Below are positions 32,947 through 43,944 of a stretch of DNA of 64,000 bases, one piece after another. The notes below the pieces were generated by a model. The model was given only the letters and a program-made list of their open reading frames with translations. It did not search any database and had not been told where the DNA came from. The stretch's first letter is position 1. Every line of letters begins with the position of its first letter. The DNA is from Methylomicrobium agile (GTDB lineage Bacteria > Pseudomonadota > Gammaproteobacteria > Methylococcales > Methylomonadaceae): positions 2,294,001 through 2,358,000 of the forward strand of contig NZ_JPOJ01000001.1 of assembly GCF_000733855.1 (NCBI RefSeq), in the 5' to 3' direction. The translations under genes were made by a program, and so were the position numbers.

Positions 32947-34398
32947 CTATTCGAAACCCGGCGGCGTCAGTCGATGCCATTGAGTTGCAAGCTGATATTG
33001 GTGTGCGACATTCAATAAACGGTCTTCGGCGAAATAATTGCCGATGATCTGCAGGCCGACCGGTTTGCCGGAAGCCAGTCCCGCCGGGATCGACATCGCC
33101 GGGAGGCCGGCCAGGTTGACCGCAATCGTGTAAATGTCGGACAGATACATTTCGATCGGGTTGCCGATTTTTTCGCCGATTCCGAACGCGACGGACGGCG
33201 CGACCGGTCCCATCAGCACATCGACCGACGACAGCGCGTTTTTGAAATCGTCGCTGATCAGGCGGCGGATTTTCTGCGCCTTGATGTAATAGGCATCGTA
33301 ATAGCCGGCCGACAGCGCATAGGTGCCCATCAATATCCGCCGCTTGACTTCGCGCCCGAAGCCTTCGCCGCGCGAACGGGTGTAAAGGTCGGTCAGGTCG
33401 GCCGGGTTGCTGCAGCGGTAGCCGAAGCGCACGCCATCGAAGCGGGACAGGTTCGCCGAACATTCGGCCGGGGCGATTACGTAATAGGCCGGGATCGCGA
33501 GCTTCAGGTTCGGCATCGAGACCTCGACGGTTTCCGCGCCCAGTTTGCGGTACTCGGCGAGCGCGGCCTCGATCGCCGACGCGACTTCGGAAGACAGGCC
33601 CTCGCCGAAGAATTCCTTCGGCAAACCGATCTTCAGGCCGTCGAGGGGCTGCGTTAAACCGGCCCGGTAATCGGGAACCGGCCGGTCGACGCTGGTCGAG
33701 TCCTTCCCGTCGAATCCCGCCATCGATTGCAACAGAATCGCCGCATCCTCGGCCGTCCGGGCCATCGGTCCGCCTTGGTCCAGGCTGGACGCATAGGCGA
33801 TCATCCCGTAACGCGACACCCGCCCGTAGGTCGGCTTCAGCCCGGTGATCCCGCAAAACGCGGCGGGCTGGCGGATCGAGCCGCCGGTATCGGTGCCGGT
33901 CACGCCCGCCGCGAGCCGGGCCGCGACCGCCGCGGCCGAACCGCCGGACGAGCCGCCCGGCACCGCGTTCAGATCCCACGGGTTTTTGACCGGGCCGTAA
34001 AAGCTGGTTTCGTTCGACGAACCCATTGCGAATTCGTCCATGTTCAGCTTGCCGAGCATCACCGCGCCGGCCTTTTGCAGCTTGGCGACCACGGTCGCAT
34101 CGTACGGCGCGATGAAGTTGTCGAGCATTTTCGAGCCGCAGCTGGTCCTGATCCCATCGGTGCAGAAAATATCCTTGTGCGCGATCGGAATGCCGGTCAA
34201 AGGTTCCGCATCGCCTGCGGCAAGCCTGGCATCGGCCGCCTCGGCCTGCTTGAGCGCCAGATCTTCGGTCGCCGTAATGAAGGCATTCAATGCCTGATGC
34301 TGCCCGATTCTCTCCAAATAGGCCAGTGTCAATTCGCGGCTGGAAAACTGCCGGCTGCGGAGCCCTTCGGCCAACTCCGCGATGGTCTTGTTATACAT
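32947..34398 (-). CDS. gatA: Asp/Glu-tRNA amidotransferase subunit A
   Basis: 483 aa amidase that releases ammonia from glutamine. The Ser-cisSer-Lys triad is visible: Lys in [10 protein letters not shown], cis-Ser in [14 protein letters not shown] and nucleophile Ser in [13 protein letters not shown]. Located between gatC (14 bases upstream) and gatB in one operon. Nothing unusual. Confidence 0.97.
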   Translation of the reverse strand: MYNKTIAELAEGLRSRQFSSRELTLAYLERIGQHQALNAFITATEDLALKQAEAADARLAAGDAEPLTGIPIAHKDIFCTDGIRTSCGSKMLDNFIAPYDATVVAKLQKAGAVMLGKLNMDEFAMGSSNETSFYGPVKNPWDLNAVPGGSSGGSAAAVAARLAAGVTGTDTGGSIRQPAAFCGITGLKPTYGRVSRYGMIAYASSLDQGGPMARTAEDAAILLQSMAGFDGKDSTSVDRPVPDYRAGLTQPLDGLKIGLPKEFFGEGLSSEVASAIEAALAEYRKLGAETVEVSMPNLKLAIPAYYVIAPAECSANLSRFDGVRFGYRCSNPADLTDLYTRSRGEGFGREVKRRILMGTYALSAGYYDAYYIKAQKIRRLISDDFKNALSSVDVLMGPVAPSVAFGIGEKIGNPIEMYLSDIYTIAVNLAGLPAMSIPAGLASGKPVGLQIIGNYFAEDRLLNVAHQYQLATQWHRLTPPGFE

Positions 34399-34412
34399 TC
34401 CCGGTTTATCCT

Positions 34413-34700
34413 TTATTCAATCACTTTCGGGACCAGATACAGCCCGGCCTCGACTTGCGGCGCAATCGCCTGAAATTTTTCGCGTTCGTTCCGTTCGGTC
34501 ACCCTATCGTTTCTGAGCCGTTGCTGCAGATCCAGAGGATGCGCCATCGGCGGCACATTTGCGCTGTCGACCGCGCCCATCGCGGCCATCAGTTCCAGCA
34601 TGCCGGACAAATCTTCCGCGTAATGCGGCACATCCTGTTCGTCGATTCCCAGACGCGCCAGATGCGCGATTTTTTTTACTTCGTCTGCCGTTAACGACAT
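34413..34700 (-). CDS. gatC: Asp/Glu-tRNA amidotransferase subunit C
   Basis: 95 aa, the family length, beginning [20 protein letters not shown]. GatC stabilises the GatA-GatB contact. First gene of the gatCAB operon; divergent from mreB, an order common in gammaproteobacteria. Confidence 0.96.
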   Translation of the reverse strand: MSLTADEVKKIAHLARLGIDEQDVPHYAEDLSGMLELMAAMGAVDSANVPPMAHPLDLQQRLRNDRVTERNEREKFQAIAPQVEAGLYLVPKVIE

Positions 34701-34763
34701 TGAATGACTCCATGAGAAAATTTAAAATCGCGGCCGGATAAATGCAGCGTCTCGCAGAATTAG

Positions 34764-35963
<1,200 letters not shown>

Positions 35964-36106
35964 CCGGGCTTCCTCGCTTCTGCCCGGCGTTGCGGACCGC
36001 AGTGCGGGCGGCCGGTTTCAATTCGCTGTTTGTTTAATTCGTTAAGATTATTCCCGGTCACCGGTCGGTTTGCCGCGGCCGGGGCCAATCGCAGAGGAAT
36101 TTTGCC

Positions 36107-36994
36107 ATCAAACTGTTATTCGCCACCGGCCCATCGATCCATACCCGCTTGCTGTTCGCCGTTCTCGCCTCGATTGCGCTGCTGTTCGCCGATCAGAGAA
36201 CCCGGCACCTGGAATCTCTGCGCACCACGCTTTCGCTGTTGACCGACCCGATCAAATATCTGGTCGACATGCCCACCACCGTGTTCCGGCATACCGCCGA
36301 TTCGGTCAGTTCGTACGCGGCCCTGAAAAAAGAAAACGAGCGCTTGCGGGAAGACCATTTGATGCAGCAAACCCGGCTGCTGAAACTCGATGTGCTCGAA
36401 AAGGAAAACATTCGCCTGCGCGCGCTGCTCGAAAACTCGTTCAAGCTCGGCGAGCAGGTGATGATCGCGGAGCTGTTGTCGGTCAAAATGGCCCCTTACG
36501 AACATATCGTGGTCGTGAACAAGGGTACCCGTTTCGGGGTGCATCCGCAGCAGCCGGTGATGGACGAAAACGGCGTGGTGGGACAGGTGTTCCGGTCTTT
36601 CCCGATGACGTCGGAAGTGATGCTGATCACCGATCCGAATCATGCGATCCCGGTGCAGGTCAACCGGAACGGGCTGCTGACGATTGCGGTCGGCAGTGGC
36701 CAGACCAATCGCCTGATCTTGCCGTTCCTGCCGAATGACGCCGACATCAAGCCCGGCGATTTATTGATCACTTCCGGGCTCGGCGGCGTATTTCCGCAAG
36801 GCTATCCGGTCGCGGTCGTCGATAAATTTACCTCGGAGTCGGACAAGCCGTTCGCGACCGTGACTGCCACGCCCAAGGCGTTTCTGGACCGCAGCCGCGA
36901 ATTGATGATCGTGTGGAGCAATTCGACTCCGATTCCTTTGGTCTCCAAGCAGGCCGCCGAACAGAACCAGGTACTCCAGGATGCTCTTGAATAA
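36107..36994 (+). CDS. mreC: Rod shape-determining protein MreC, probable AUC start
   Basis: 295 aa if started at the ATC codon at 36107; the only conventional start in the region is TTG at 36149 (281 aa). I prefer 36107 because the peptide from there, IKLLFATGPSIHTRLLFAV, aligns end to end with known MreC N-termini (E. coli starts MKPIFSRGPSLQIRL), and GAGG lies nine bases upstream of ATC, while nothing precedes the TTG. A membrane helix (residues 15-30), a coiled coil (about 60-105) and the periplasmic beta domain follow. It overlaps mreD by 14 bases. Confidence 0.85.
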   Translation: MKLLFATGPSIHTRLLFAVLASIALLFADQRTRHLESLRTTLSLLTDPIKYLVDMPTTVFRHTADSVSSYAALKKENERLREDHLMQQTRLLKLDVLEKENIRLRALLENSFKLGEQVMIAELLSVKMAPYEHIVVVNKGTRFGVHPQQPVMDENGVVGQVFRSFPMTSEVMLITDPNHAIPVQVNRNGLLTIAVGSGQTNRLILPFLPNDADIKPGDLLITSGLGGVFPQGYPVAVVDKFTSESDKPFATVTATPKAFLDRSRELMIVWSNSTPIPLVSKQAAEQNQVLQDALE

Positions 36995-37469
36995 CAAGTA
37001 CGCCTGGGGGCGTATCGTGATCACTCTAGGGTTGGCGATGGCCCTCAGAATCGTGCCGCTGCCCGGCGATTGGGCGTTCCTGAACCCGGACTGGGTGTTG
37101 TTGAGCCTGATTTACTGGTCGCTGGCGGTGCCGGAAAGGGTAGGCATTTTTTACGCCTGGTCGTTCGGGCTGTTGACCGACGTGTTGTTCGGCCGCTTGT
37201 TCGGCCAGTATGCGCTGGCCTATTCGCTGGTGATCTTTCTTTGCCTGAAGCTGCACAAACGCTTGCGCCTGTTTCCGCTGATACAGCAGACGCTGTTCAT
37301 TTTTTTCTGTCTGCTATTGTCGCAGTTGCTCCTATTCTTCATCAAGAATGCGCAGCATCCCGCGCAATTGCATGCGACTTTTTGGGTGCCGATTCTGACC
37401 GGCACGTTGTGTTGGCCGCTGGTGTATACGACGTTGCGTTTCGTCCGCCTGGCCAGACGCGTCAAATAA
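36981..37469 (+). CDS. mreD: Rod shape-determining protein MreD
   Basis: 162 aa integral membrane protein with five or six helices (LGLAMALRIVPLPGDWAFLN, WSFGLLTDVLFGRLFGQYAL). The PDWVLLSLIYWSLA and GLLTDVLFG segments are family hallmarks. It overlaps mreC by 14 bases and is 13 bases from mrdA, so the shape genes are one operon. Confidence 0.95.
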   Translation: MLLNNKYAWGRIVITLGLAMALRIVPLPGDWAFLNPDWVLLSLIYWSLAVPERVGIFYAWSFGLLTDVLFGRLFGQYALAYSLVIFLCLKLHKRLRLFPLIQQTLFIFFCLLLSQLLLFFIKNAQHPAQLHATFWVPILTGTLCWPLVYTTLRFVRLARRVK

Positions 37470-37482
37470 TCCGGGCCGGACC

Positions 37483-39327
37483 ATGGACCGCGTGTTTTCG
37501 ATCAAAAACGACTTGGCCGAGAATCGCCTGTTTCTGCGCCGCATCTATGTCGCCATGCTGTTTATCGGGCTGATGAGCGCGGGACTGGTCGTGCGTCTCA
37601 TGTATCTGCAGATCGTCGGTCACGAACATTACGCGACGCTGGCGAAGGAAAACAGCATTAAGCTGACGCCGGTGCCCCCGACCCGGGGAATCATCTACGA
37701 CCGCAACGGCAGGATTCTGGCCGAAAATACGCCGTCGTACAGTCTCGAACTGATTCCCGAGCAGATCGAGGACATGGAGGATACATTGAGACGGCTGCAG
37801 GCGTTGTTCGGTCTGCCGGACGAGAAAATCGAACAGTTCCACAGGCAGCGCAAACGCGAAAAACGCTTCAACAGCGTGGTATTGCTGCCTGCGATGACCG
37901 ACGAGGAACTTGCGAAGTTCGCGGTATCGATGCCTTTTTTTCCGGGCGTCGAAATCAAGACGCACCAGGTGCGCCATTATCCGTATTACGAGCTTGCCTC
38001 GCATGTGGTCGGTTACGTCGGCCGCATCAACGAAACCGAATTGAAGGAATTGCCGATGCCAGAATACCAGGGCGCTACTCATATGGGTAAACTCGGCATC
38101 GAAAAAACGTATGAAACACAATTGCACGGCACGACCGGCTATGCGGAAATCGAAACCAACGTACAGGGCAGGGCGCTGAATACGCTGAACGAGGTCAAGC
38201 CGGTTCCTGGCGCGAACCTTTACCTGACGCTCGATATCGATCTGCAAAAAACCGCTTACGACGCGCTCGACTTTTACAATGGCGCCGTGGTCGCGATCGA
38301 TATCAAAACCGGCGGCGTGCTGGTGTTCGTCAGCCGCCCCGGCTTCGATCCGAATCCATTCGTGGTCGGCATTCCATCCGAAGATTATAAGGCACTGAAC
38401 GAATCGGAAAACCAGCCGCTGTACAACCGCGCATTGCGCGGCCTCTATCCTCCCGGATCGACGATCAAACCGTTCATCGCGCTGGCGGGGCTAGAATACG
38501 ACAAGGTCCGCGCGCCGCAGGGTTTGTATTGTCCGGGATATTACACCTTGCCCGGCGTCGATCACCGCTACCGCGACTGGCGCAGGGGCGGCCACGGCAC
38601 GGTCGACATGATCCGCGCGATTACCGAATCCTGTGACGTGTATTTTTACCGGCTGGCGCAAATGCTCGGCATTCAAAAAATGCACGACTTTCTACAGCAA
38701 TTCGGTTTCGGCGAAAAAACGGGCATCGATCTTTACGGCGAGGTGGCGGGGTTGCTGCCGTCGCCTGCCTGGAAACAGGCGAAGAGAAAGCAGCGATGGT
38801 ATGAGGGGGAGACGCTGATTACCGGGATCGGCCAGGGCTATCATCAGGTTACGCCTGTGCAACTGGCGCGGGCGACCGCGACGTTGGCCAACCACGGCCA
38901 GGTCGTCACTCCGTTCCTGGTCGATAAAATCGTTACGGCTCAGGGCGTCCAGAAGAGTCCGGAACAGCCCGCCCGCATCATTCCGCTGAAAGCGCAGAAT
39001 CTCGATCCGATCGTGGCCGGCATGATCAACGTCGTGCACAGCGCTTCCGGCACTGCGAAACGGATCGGCTACGGCATTCCTTACCAGATTGCGGGCAAGA
39101 CCGGCACGGCCCAGGTGTTCGGGATCAAACAGGGCGCCAAATACAACGAGAGCCAAATCGACTTCAAATTGCGCGATAATGCGCTGTTTGTGGCGTTCGC
39201 GCCGGCCGACGACCCGAAAATCGCGGTCGCGGTCGTCATCGAGCATGGCGGGCACGGCGGCTCGGTGGCGGCGCCGATTGCAGGCAAAGTGATCAAGCAA
39301 TATTTACAAAACCTTCATGAAAACTGA
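37483..39327 (+). CDS. mrdA: Penicillin-binding protein 2
   Basis: 614 aa class B PBP, the elongation transpeptidase. One N-terminal helix (about 22-44), PBP dimerisation domain with PTRGIIYDRNGRILAEN, then the transpeptidase with SxxK in PPGSTIKPF, SxN as SCD in TESCDVYFYRL and KTGT in AGKTGTAQVF. All catalytic motifs are intact. It overlaps mrdB by 11 bases. Confidence 0.97.
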   Translation: MDRVFSIKNDLAENRLFLRRIYVAMLFIGLMSAGLVVRLMYLQIVGHEHYATLAKENSIKLTPVPPTRGIIYDRNGRILAENTPSYSLELIPEQIEDMEDTLRRLQALFGLPDEKIEQFHRQRKREKRFNSVVLLPAMTDEELAKFAVSMPFFPGVEIKTHQVRHYPYYELASHVVGYVGRINETELKELPMPEYQGATHMGKLGIEKTYETQLHGTTGYAEIETNVQGRALNTLNEVKPVPGANLYLTLDIDLQKTAYDALDFYNGAVVAIDIKTGGVLVFVSRPGFDPNPFVVGIPSEDYKALNESENQPLYNRALRGLYPPGSTIKPFIALAGLEYDKVRAPQGLYCPGYYTLPGVDHRYRDWRRGGHGTVDMIRAITESCDVYFYRLAQMLGIQKMHDFLQQFGFGEKTGIDLYGEVAGLLPSPAWKQAKRKQRWYEGETLITGIGQGYHQVTPVQLARATATLANHGQVVTPFLVDKIVTAQGVQKSPEQPARIIPLKAQNLDPIVAGMINVVHSASGTAKRIGYGIPYQIAGKTGTAQVFGIKQGAKYNESQIDFKLRDNALFVAFAPADDPKIAVAVVIEHGGHGGSVAAPIAGKVIKQYLQNLHEN

Positions 39328-40447
39328 GACTCGGCGCGAACATTTTCATCCTTCGTCGATGATCGGCAAATTGCTGCGCCGGATGCACATCGACATTCCG
39401 TTGTTTCTTTGCCTGTTTCTGACCGCGCTGTTGAGCTTCGTGATCCTCTACAGTTCGGGCGGTCAGGACTTCGGAGTCTTGCTGCGCCAGGCGGCGCGCG
39501 TCGGGCTCGCGTTTTGTTTGATGATCGTGCTGGCGCAGGTCAATCCGATTCAGTTCAAACGCTATTCGGCCACTCTGTTCGGGATCGGCATTTTTTTGTT
39601 GATTGCCGTGCTGATCATGGGGCAAATCGGGAAAGGCGCGCAACGCTGGCTCGATCTCGGCTTTTTCCGTTTCCAGCCGTCGGAAATGATCAAAATCACC
39701 ACCCCGATGATGGTTGCCTGGTATTTGGCCGAGCACCATCTGCCGCCGAAGCCTAAACAACTGGGAATTGCCGGTTTTCTGATCATCCTGCCGACTTTGC
39801 TGATCGCCAAACAGCCCGATCTCGGGACCGCGCTGCTGGTCGCTTCGGCCGGTGCGGCGGTATTGTTCTTCGCCGGCATTTCCTACTGGTTTATCGGCGC
39901 GATCGTCGGGCTGGTCGGCGCTTCGACGCCGGTCATCTGGCATTTGATGCACGACTATCAGCGCGACCGGGTGCGGACTTTCCTGAATCCTGAAGCCGAT
40001 CCCTTGGGCAGGGGCTACCATATCATCCAGTCGAAGATCGCGATCGGTTCCGGCGGCATTTACGGCAAGGGCTGGCTCGGCAGTACGCAGTCCGAGCTCG
40101 AATTTCTGCCTGAAAGCTCGACCGACTTTATTTTTGCGGTGTTCGCAGAAGAATTCGGGCTGTTCGGCTGCATCGCGCTGTTGACTCTTTATTTATTGAT
40201 TATCGCGCGCAGCCTTTATATCGCCTCGCAGGCGCGCGACAGTTACAACCGTCTGCTGGCCAGCGCGCTGGCCTTTACTTTTTTTGTCTATGTGTTCGTG
40301 AACATCGGCATGGTGATCGGGATTCTGCCGGTTGTCGGGGTGCCCTTGCCCTTGATCAGCTACGGCGGTACCTCGATCGTCACACTGCTTGCCGGTTTCG
40401 GCATGCTGATGTCGATCCACACGCATCAAAAATTTTCGATTGGTTGA
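39317..40447 (+). CDS. mrdB: Peptidoglycan glycosyltransferase RodA
   Basis: 376 aa SEDS-family polymerase, about ten helices. GAQRWLDLGFFRFQPSEM and the C-terminal PLPLISYGGTSIV signature are present. It polymerises glycan strands with PBP2. Start overlaps the end of mrdA by 11 bases. A dispersed repeat begins immediately at its stop. Confidence 0.96.
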   Translation: MKTETRREHFHPSSMIGKLLRRMHIDIPLFLCLFLTALLSFVILYSSGGQDFGVLLRQAARVGLAFCLMIVLAQVNPIQFKRYSATLFGIGIFLLIAVLIMGQIGKGAQRWLDLGFFRFQPSEMIKITTPMMVAWYLAEHHLPPKPKQLGIAGFLIILPTLLIAKQPDLGTALLVASAGAAVLFFAGISYWFIGAIVGLVGASTPVIWHLMHDYQRDRVRTFLNPEADPLGRGYHIIQSKIAIGSGGIYGKGWLGSTQSELEFLPESSTDFIFAVFAEEFGLFGCIALLTLYLLIIARSLYIASQARDSYNRLLASALAFTFFVYVFVNIGMVIGILPVVGVPLPLISYGGTSIVTLLAGFGMLMSIHTHQKFSIG

Positions 40448-40735
40448 GGATCTGGTAGAAGATAACTTCCCGAATGTTGATTGTTTCGAAAAGCGGATGA
40501 TTCACCCCCCTCTTTGAAAAAGAAGACCGCATGGGCAGCGATTTGCTCCTCGACAACCGCTCCTTGTGTTGCCCCACCTCCTGCCTCCCTGCAGTCGTGC
40601 AATCTCTGCATTCACGCCATCCCTGGCGTTCATGCGGGAGATACGAGCCCAAGGAAGGGCGAGGTAGATCGTGTCGGGAACACGCGATCGAGGATAACGC
40701 AGGAAGCCGTTACCGACGACTGCAGGGAGGCAGGT
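40437..40735. repeat. Dispersed intergenic repeat, copy B
   Basis: Inverted relative to copy A at 1250-1548. Landmarks in reverse order: GAAAAGCGGATGATTC, CCCCTCTTTGAAAAA, CTCCCTGCAGTCGTGCAATC, CACGCGATCGAGGATAACGC. It starts within 10 bases of the rodA stop and covers most of the space before mltB. No coding sequence. Confidence 0.75.
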
Positions 40736-40779
40736 GGCAATGCAGGAGCGATTGCCGAGGGCCGGGGGAGATTGATCGA

Positions 40780-40866
40780 ATAAATCCCCCTCGATCCCCC
40801 TTTTTCAAAGGGGGGAAGTTGTTTTTGACGGAATTCCCCTTTTTCAAAAGAGGAAATTATTTTTGA
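40780..40866. repeat. CCCCCTTTTTCAAAGGGGG-type palindromes
   Basis: Two successive imperfect palindromes: CCCCCTTTTTCAAAGGGGGG at about 40797 and CCCCTTTTTCAAAAGAGG at about 40836. The same TTTTTCAAAG(A/G)GGG core lies in both copies of the 290-bp repeat (1466 and 40506). They sit directly before the mltB ribosome binding site and could fold in its leader RNA. Confidence 0.55.
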
Positions 40867-40888
40867 TGAAATCCTAAGGAGCCTGTCC

Positions 40889-41860
40889 ATGCCTGTTCGC
40901 GCCGCTCTGCTTTGTTCTCTGGTTGCACTCGCTTCCTGCGCCGCGCAGCGCGAGAAAAGCGCCTTCATCGATGCGATGGTCGCCAAGCATCGGTTTTCCG
41001 AAGATGAACTGGAGGATGTGTTCGCTCAAGTCAAAATCAGGGACGATGTGCTGAAGAAGATCGCGTTTCCGGCGGAAGCGATGCCCTGGCACAAATACTG
41101 GAAAATTTTCCTGACCGATGCCCGAATCAAGGAAGGCGCGGTATTCTGGCGCCTCCACGCGGATACGCTGAAGCGGGTTTCGGAACAATACGGGGTGCCG
41201 CCGGAAATCATCGTCGCGGTACTCGGCGTGGAAACGCTGTACGGCCGCCGTACCGGCTATTACCGCGTCATCGACGCGTTGTCGACGCTCGCTTTCGCGT
41301 ATCCGCCGCGCAGCCCTTTTTTCAGCAAAGAACTGGAGCAATTCCTGCTTTTGTGCCGTGAAGAAAAAGTCAGCCCGCTGCAGCCGTCCGGCTCGTATGC
41401 CGGTGCGATGGGTATGCCGCAATTCATGCCGAGCAGTTTCCGTATTTTTGCGGCCGATTTCGATCGGGACGGCAAACGCGATCTATGGCGCGACCCGAAA
41501 GACGCGATCGCCAGTATTGCCAGCTATTTCAAGGCTCATGGATGGGCCAGGAATCAGCCGGTTGCGGTGCGGGTTTTTGCCAAAAGCGAAGATTATAAAG
41601 CATTGTTAAATGACAAAATTAATAGAGATTTAAGAATTGATGAGTTAGAATCGGCCCGTGTTGAATTTTCAAGACCGCTACCTTTAGAAAGTAAAGTAAA
41701 ACTTCTGGCGTTCGAGCAAGAACGTGGCGACGAACTTTGGGCTGTTTTAGACAATTTCTCGGTTATCAAGCGTTATAACCAAAGTTCCTTCTATGCCATG
41801 GCCGTTTACCAGCTCAGCCAGGCCCTCTTAAATTATCGAAACTCGTCTCCCTATGAATAA
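40889..41860 (+). CDS. mltB: Membrane-bound lytic murein transglycosylase B
   Basis: 323 aa lipoprotein; TAAGGAG precedes ATG. The lipobox is LASC at about residues 14-17 (LLCSLVALASCAAQ). The catalytic Glu is in VAVLGVETLYGRRTG, and SGSYAGAMGMPQFMPSS is the substrate groove. Residues about 232-275 are encoded by a distinctly AT-rich patch (41585-41705), unlike the rest of the gene. Stop overlaps rlpA by 8 bases. Confidence 0.93.
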   Translation: MPVRAALLCSLVALASCAAQREKSAFIDAMVAKHRFSEDELEDVFAQVKIRDDVLKKIAFPAEAMPWHKYWKIFLTDARIKEGAVFWRLHADTLKRVSEQYGVPPEIIVAVLGVETLYGRRTGYYRVIDALSTLAFAYPPRSPFFSKELEQFLLLCREEKVSPLQPSGSYAGAMGMPQFMPSSFRIFAADFDRDGKRDLWRDPKDAIASIASYFKAHGWARNQPVAVRVFAKSEDYKALLNDKINRDLRIDELESARVEFSRPLPLESKVKLLAFEQERGDELWAVLDNFSVIKRYNQSSFYAMAVYQLSQALLNYRNSSPYE

Positions 41861-42731
41861 AATCATACCGGCTCTCTCTATTACTGTGCTTTGCAGTTGC
41901 TCAGCCACTCAAGTCAAGACCTCTTCACTCGCTACCGATATTACCGCAGTATCTTCCTCCACCGCTGAAGCGGCGGCCTCGCAGGCCGAAGAGCGACCTA
42001 GGCGGCACCTGACCGCCAACCACCAATTCCGCCATCATACCGTACTCAACATCGGCAAATCCCAAACGTCTTCTTCCGATGCCGGACAGGAGGAGCCTGG
42101 ACAGGATGAAGCCTTGCTGCCGCGCCTCGCCCGCTATATCAAGCAAGGCGTCGCTTCCTGGTACGGTCCCCGCTTCCACGGTAAAAAAACCGCCACCGGC
42201 GAAATTTTCGATATGTATGCGCTGACTGCCGCGCATAAAACGCTGCCGATTCCTTCTTATGCCGAGGTGACCAACCTCGAAAACAATCGCAAGGTGATCG
42301 TGCGGATTAACGATCGCGGCCCTTTCGTTGCCAACCGTGAGATGGATTTATCCTATGCCGCTGCCCAGGAGCTTGAAATGAACGGCACCGCGCCGGTCCA
42401 AATCAAGCCGATTTCGGACAAGCAGGCGATCCGCAAAATGCGGGAAGTCGCGAAAGAACAGCGGAAGCAGGGCATCTATCTGCAGGTCGGCGCTTTTAAG
42501 AGCGCCAGCCAGGCGCACAAACTGAAATACAAAATTGCCGCGAAGCATCTGGCCAGAACCAAAGTGCTCGCTTCACGTCATCACAAAGCCACGCTCTACA
42601 CTGTTCAGGTCGGTCCGGTCGACAGTCAATCCAAGGCGGACAAGCTGAATGTCCGGTTGGCTAGGCTCGGCATTACCGGGGCTCAATACGTGACGGAAAA
42701 CGACCCAAACGAAAGCGTCATGATACAATAG
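41853..42731 (+). CDS. rlpA: Septal ring lytic transglycosylase RlpA
   Basis: 292 aa lipoprotein with lipobox LCSC (SITVLCSCSATQ). Double-psi beta-barrel at about residues 95-185 (GVASWYGPRFHGKKTATGE, VRINDRGPFVANREMDLS) includes the catalytic Glu/Asp pair. SPOR domain at the C-terminus (IYLQVGAFKSASQAHKLKY) binds denuded glycans at the septum. It overlaps mltB and precedes dacA, as in E. coli. Confidence 0.94.
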   Translation: MNKIIPALSITVLCSCSATQVKTSSLATDITAVSSSTAEAAASQAEERPRRHLTANHQFRHHTVLNIGKSQTSSSDAGQEEPGQDEALLPRLARYIKQGVASWYGPRFHGKKTATGEIFDMYALTAAHKTLPIPSYAEVTNLENNRKVIVRINDRGPFVANREMDLSYAAAQELEMNGTAPVQIKPISDKQAIRKMREVAKEQRKQGIYLQVGAFKSASQAHKLKYKIAAKHLARTKVLASRHHKATLYTVQVGPVDSQSKADKLNVRLARLGITGAQYVTENDPNESVMIQ

Positions 42732-42765
42732 CGCTTACGTTCCTTTCAGTTAGTCTTGTGGCGCA

Positions 42766-43944
42766 ATGTTTTTTAAGAGAAAATCAAAGCTGACTCCCAG
42801 TTTTTTCATGATCGTACTGCTCGCGCTTGCGCTGCAGGCCAATGCCGAATCGCTGGAGATACAAACGCCCGCGCCTCCGGCTATCGATGCGAAAGCGTTT
42901 ATTTTGCAAGACTTCCAGTCCGGCAAGGTGTTGGCGGAAAATAACGCCGACGAGAGGCTCGCTCCGGCCAGTCTGACCAAAATCATGACGGTTTACGTGG
43001 TGTTCAAGGAACTTGCGAACGGCCATTTGAAGCTGGACGATCTCGCCACGATCAGTAAAAAAGCCTGGAGCACCTCCGGTTCGCGGATGTTCGTCGAAGT
43101 CAACGCCCAGGTCAAAGTCGAAGACCTGCTCAAAGGCGTGATCATCCAGTCCGGCAACGATGCCAGCGTGGCATTGGCCGAACATCTCGCTGGCGACGAA
43201 GCCACCTTCGCGGATATGCTGAACCAGCACGCCGCGCGGCTGGGCATGAAAAACACCCATTTTAAAAATGCGGACGGCTTGCCGGTCGAAGACCATTACA
43301 CCTCGGCGCGCGATCTGGCGATTTTGACGACTGCGTTGATCAAGGAGTTTCCGCAGTACTATCCCTGGTTTTCGCAAAAAGAATTTACCTACAACAACAT
43401 CGTTCAGCATAACCGCAATCTGCTGTTGTCACGGGACGGCACCGTGGATGGCGTCAAGACCGGCCATACGGAGGATGCGGGTTATTGCCTGGTTGCGTCC
43501 GCGCTCCGGAACGACATGCGCCTGATATCGGTGGTGATGGGGACCAAAAGCGCCAATGCCAGGGCTGTCGAGAATCAGAATCTATTGAACTACGGTTTCC
43601 GCTTTTTCGAATCGCCTCGCCTCTACGAGGGCAAGACTTCCCTATCCGATTCGAAAGCCTGGAAAGGCGACGTTCGGACCGTACCTTTGGGATTGGCGGA
43701 AAGCCTTTATGTCACGGTGCCGCGCGGCAGTGCGGGCGACGTGAAAACGGCCATTCGCGTCAATGCGCCAATCGTGGCGCCTTTCAATGAAGGCGACAAG
43801 TTCGGTACGGTCGAAGTCACCTACAAGGATCAGGTGGTCGACCAAAAAGACCTGATCGCCTTGAAGGCAGTCGGCGAGGGGAGCGTGTTCCGCCGTCTCT
43901 TCGACGGGATTTTGATGCGGTTTGCAAAAGCGGATGGCCAATAA
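42766..43944 (+). CDS. dacA: D-alanyl-D-alanine carboxypeptidase (PBP5/6 type)
   Basis: 392 aa. Signal peptide to about residue 26 (LLALALQANAES). Active-site motifs SLTK in ASLTKIMT, SGN in IQSGNDASVA and KTG in GVKTGHTEDAG. A C-terminal PBP5 beta-sandwich and an amphipathic end (RRLFDGILMRFAK) should anchor it to the inner membrane. The stop overlaps the start of the aminotransferase gene. Confidence 0.95.
   Translation: MFFKRKSKLTPSFFMIVLLALALQANAESLEIQTPAPPAIDAKAFILQDFQSGKVLAENNADERLAPASLTKIMTVYVVFKELANGHLKLDDLATISKKAWSTSGSRMFVEVNAQVKVEDLLKGVIIQSGNDASVALAEHLAGDEATFADMLNQHAARLGMKNTHFKNADGLPVEDHYTSARDLAILTTALIKEFPQYYPWFSQKEFTYNNIVQHNRNLLLSRDGTVDGVKTGHTEDAGYCLVASALRNDMRLISVVMGTKSANARAVENQNLLNYGFRFFESPRLYEGKTSLSDSKAWKGDVRTVPLGLAESLYVTVPRGSAGDVKTAIRVNAPIVAPFNEGDKFGTVEVTYKDQVVDQKDLIALKAVGEGSVFRRLFDGILMRFAKADGQ

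Noticed and set aside
32699-33979. 426-codon frame across gatA and gatB
   Set aside because: Runs out of frame over two certain genes; Arg/Gly-rich shadow.
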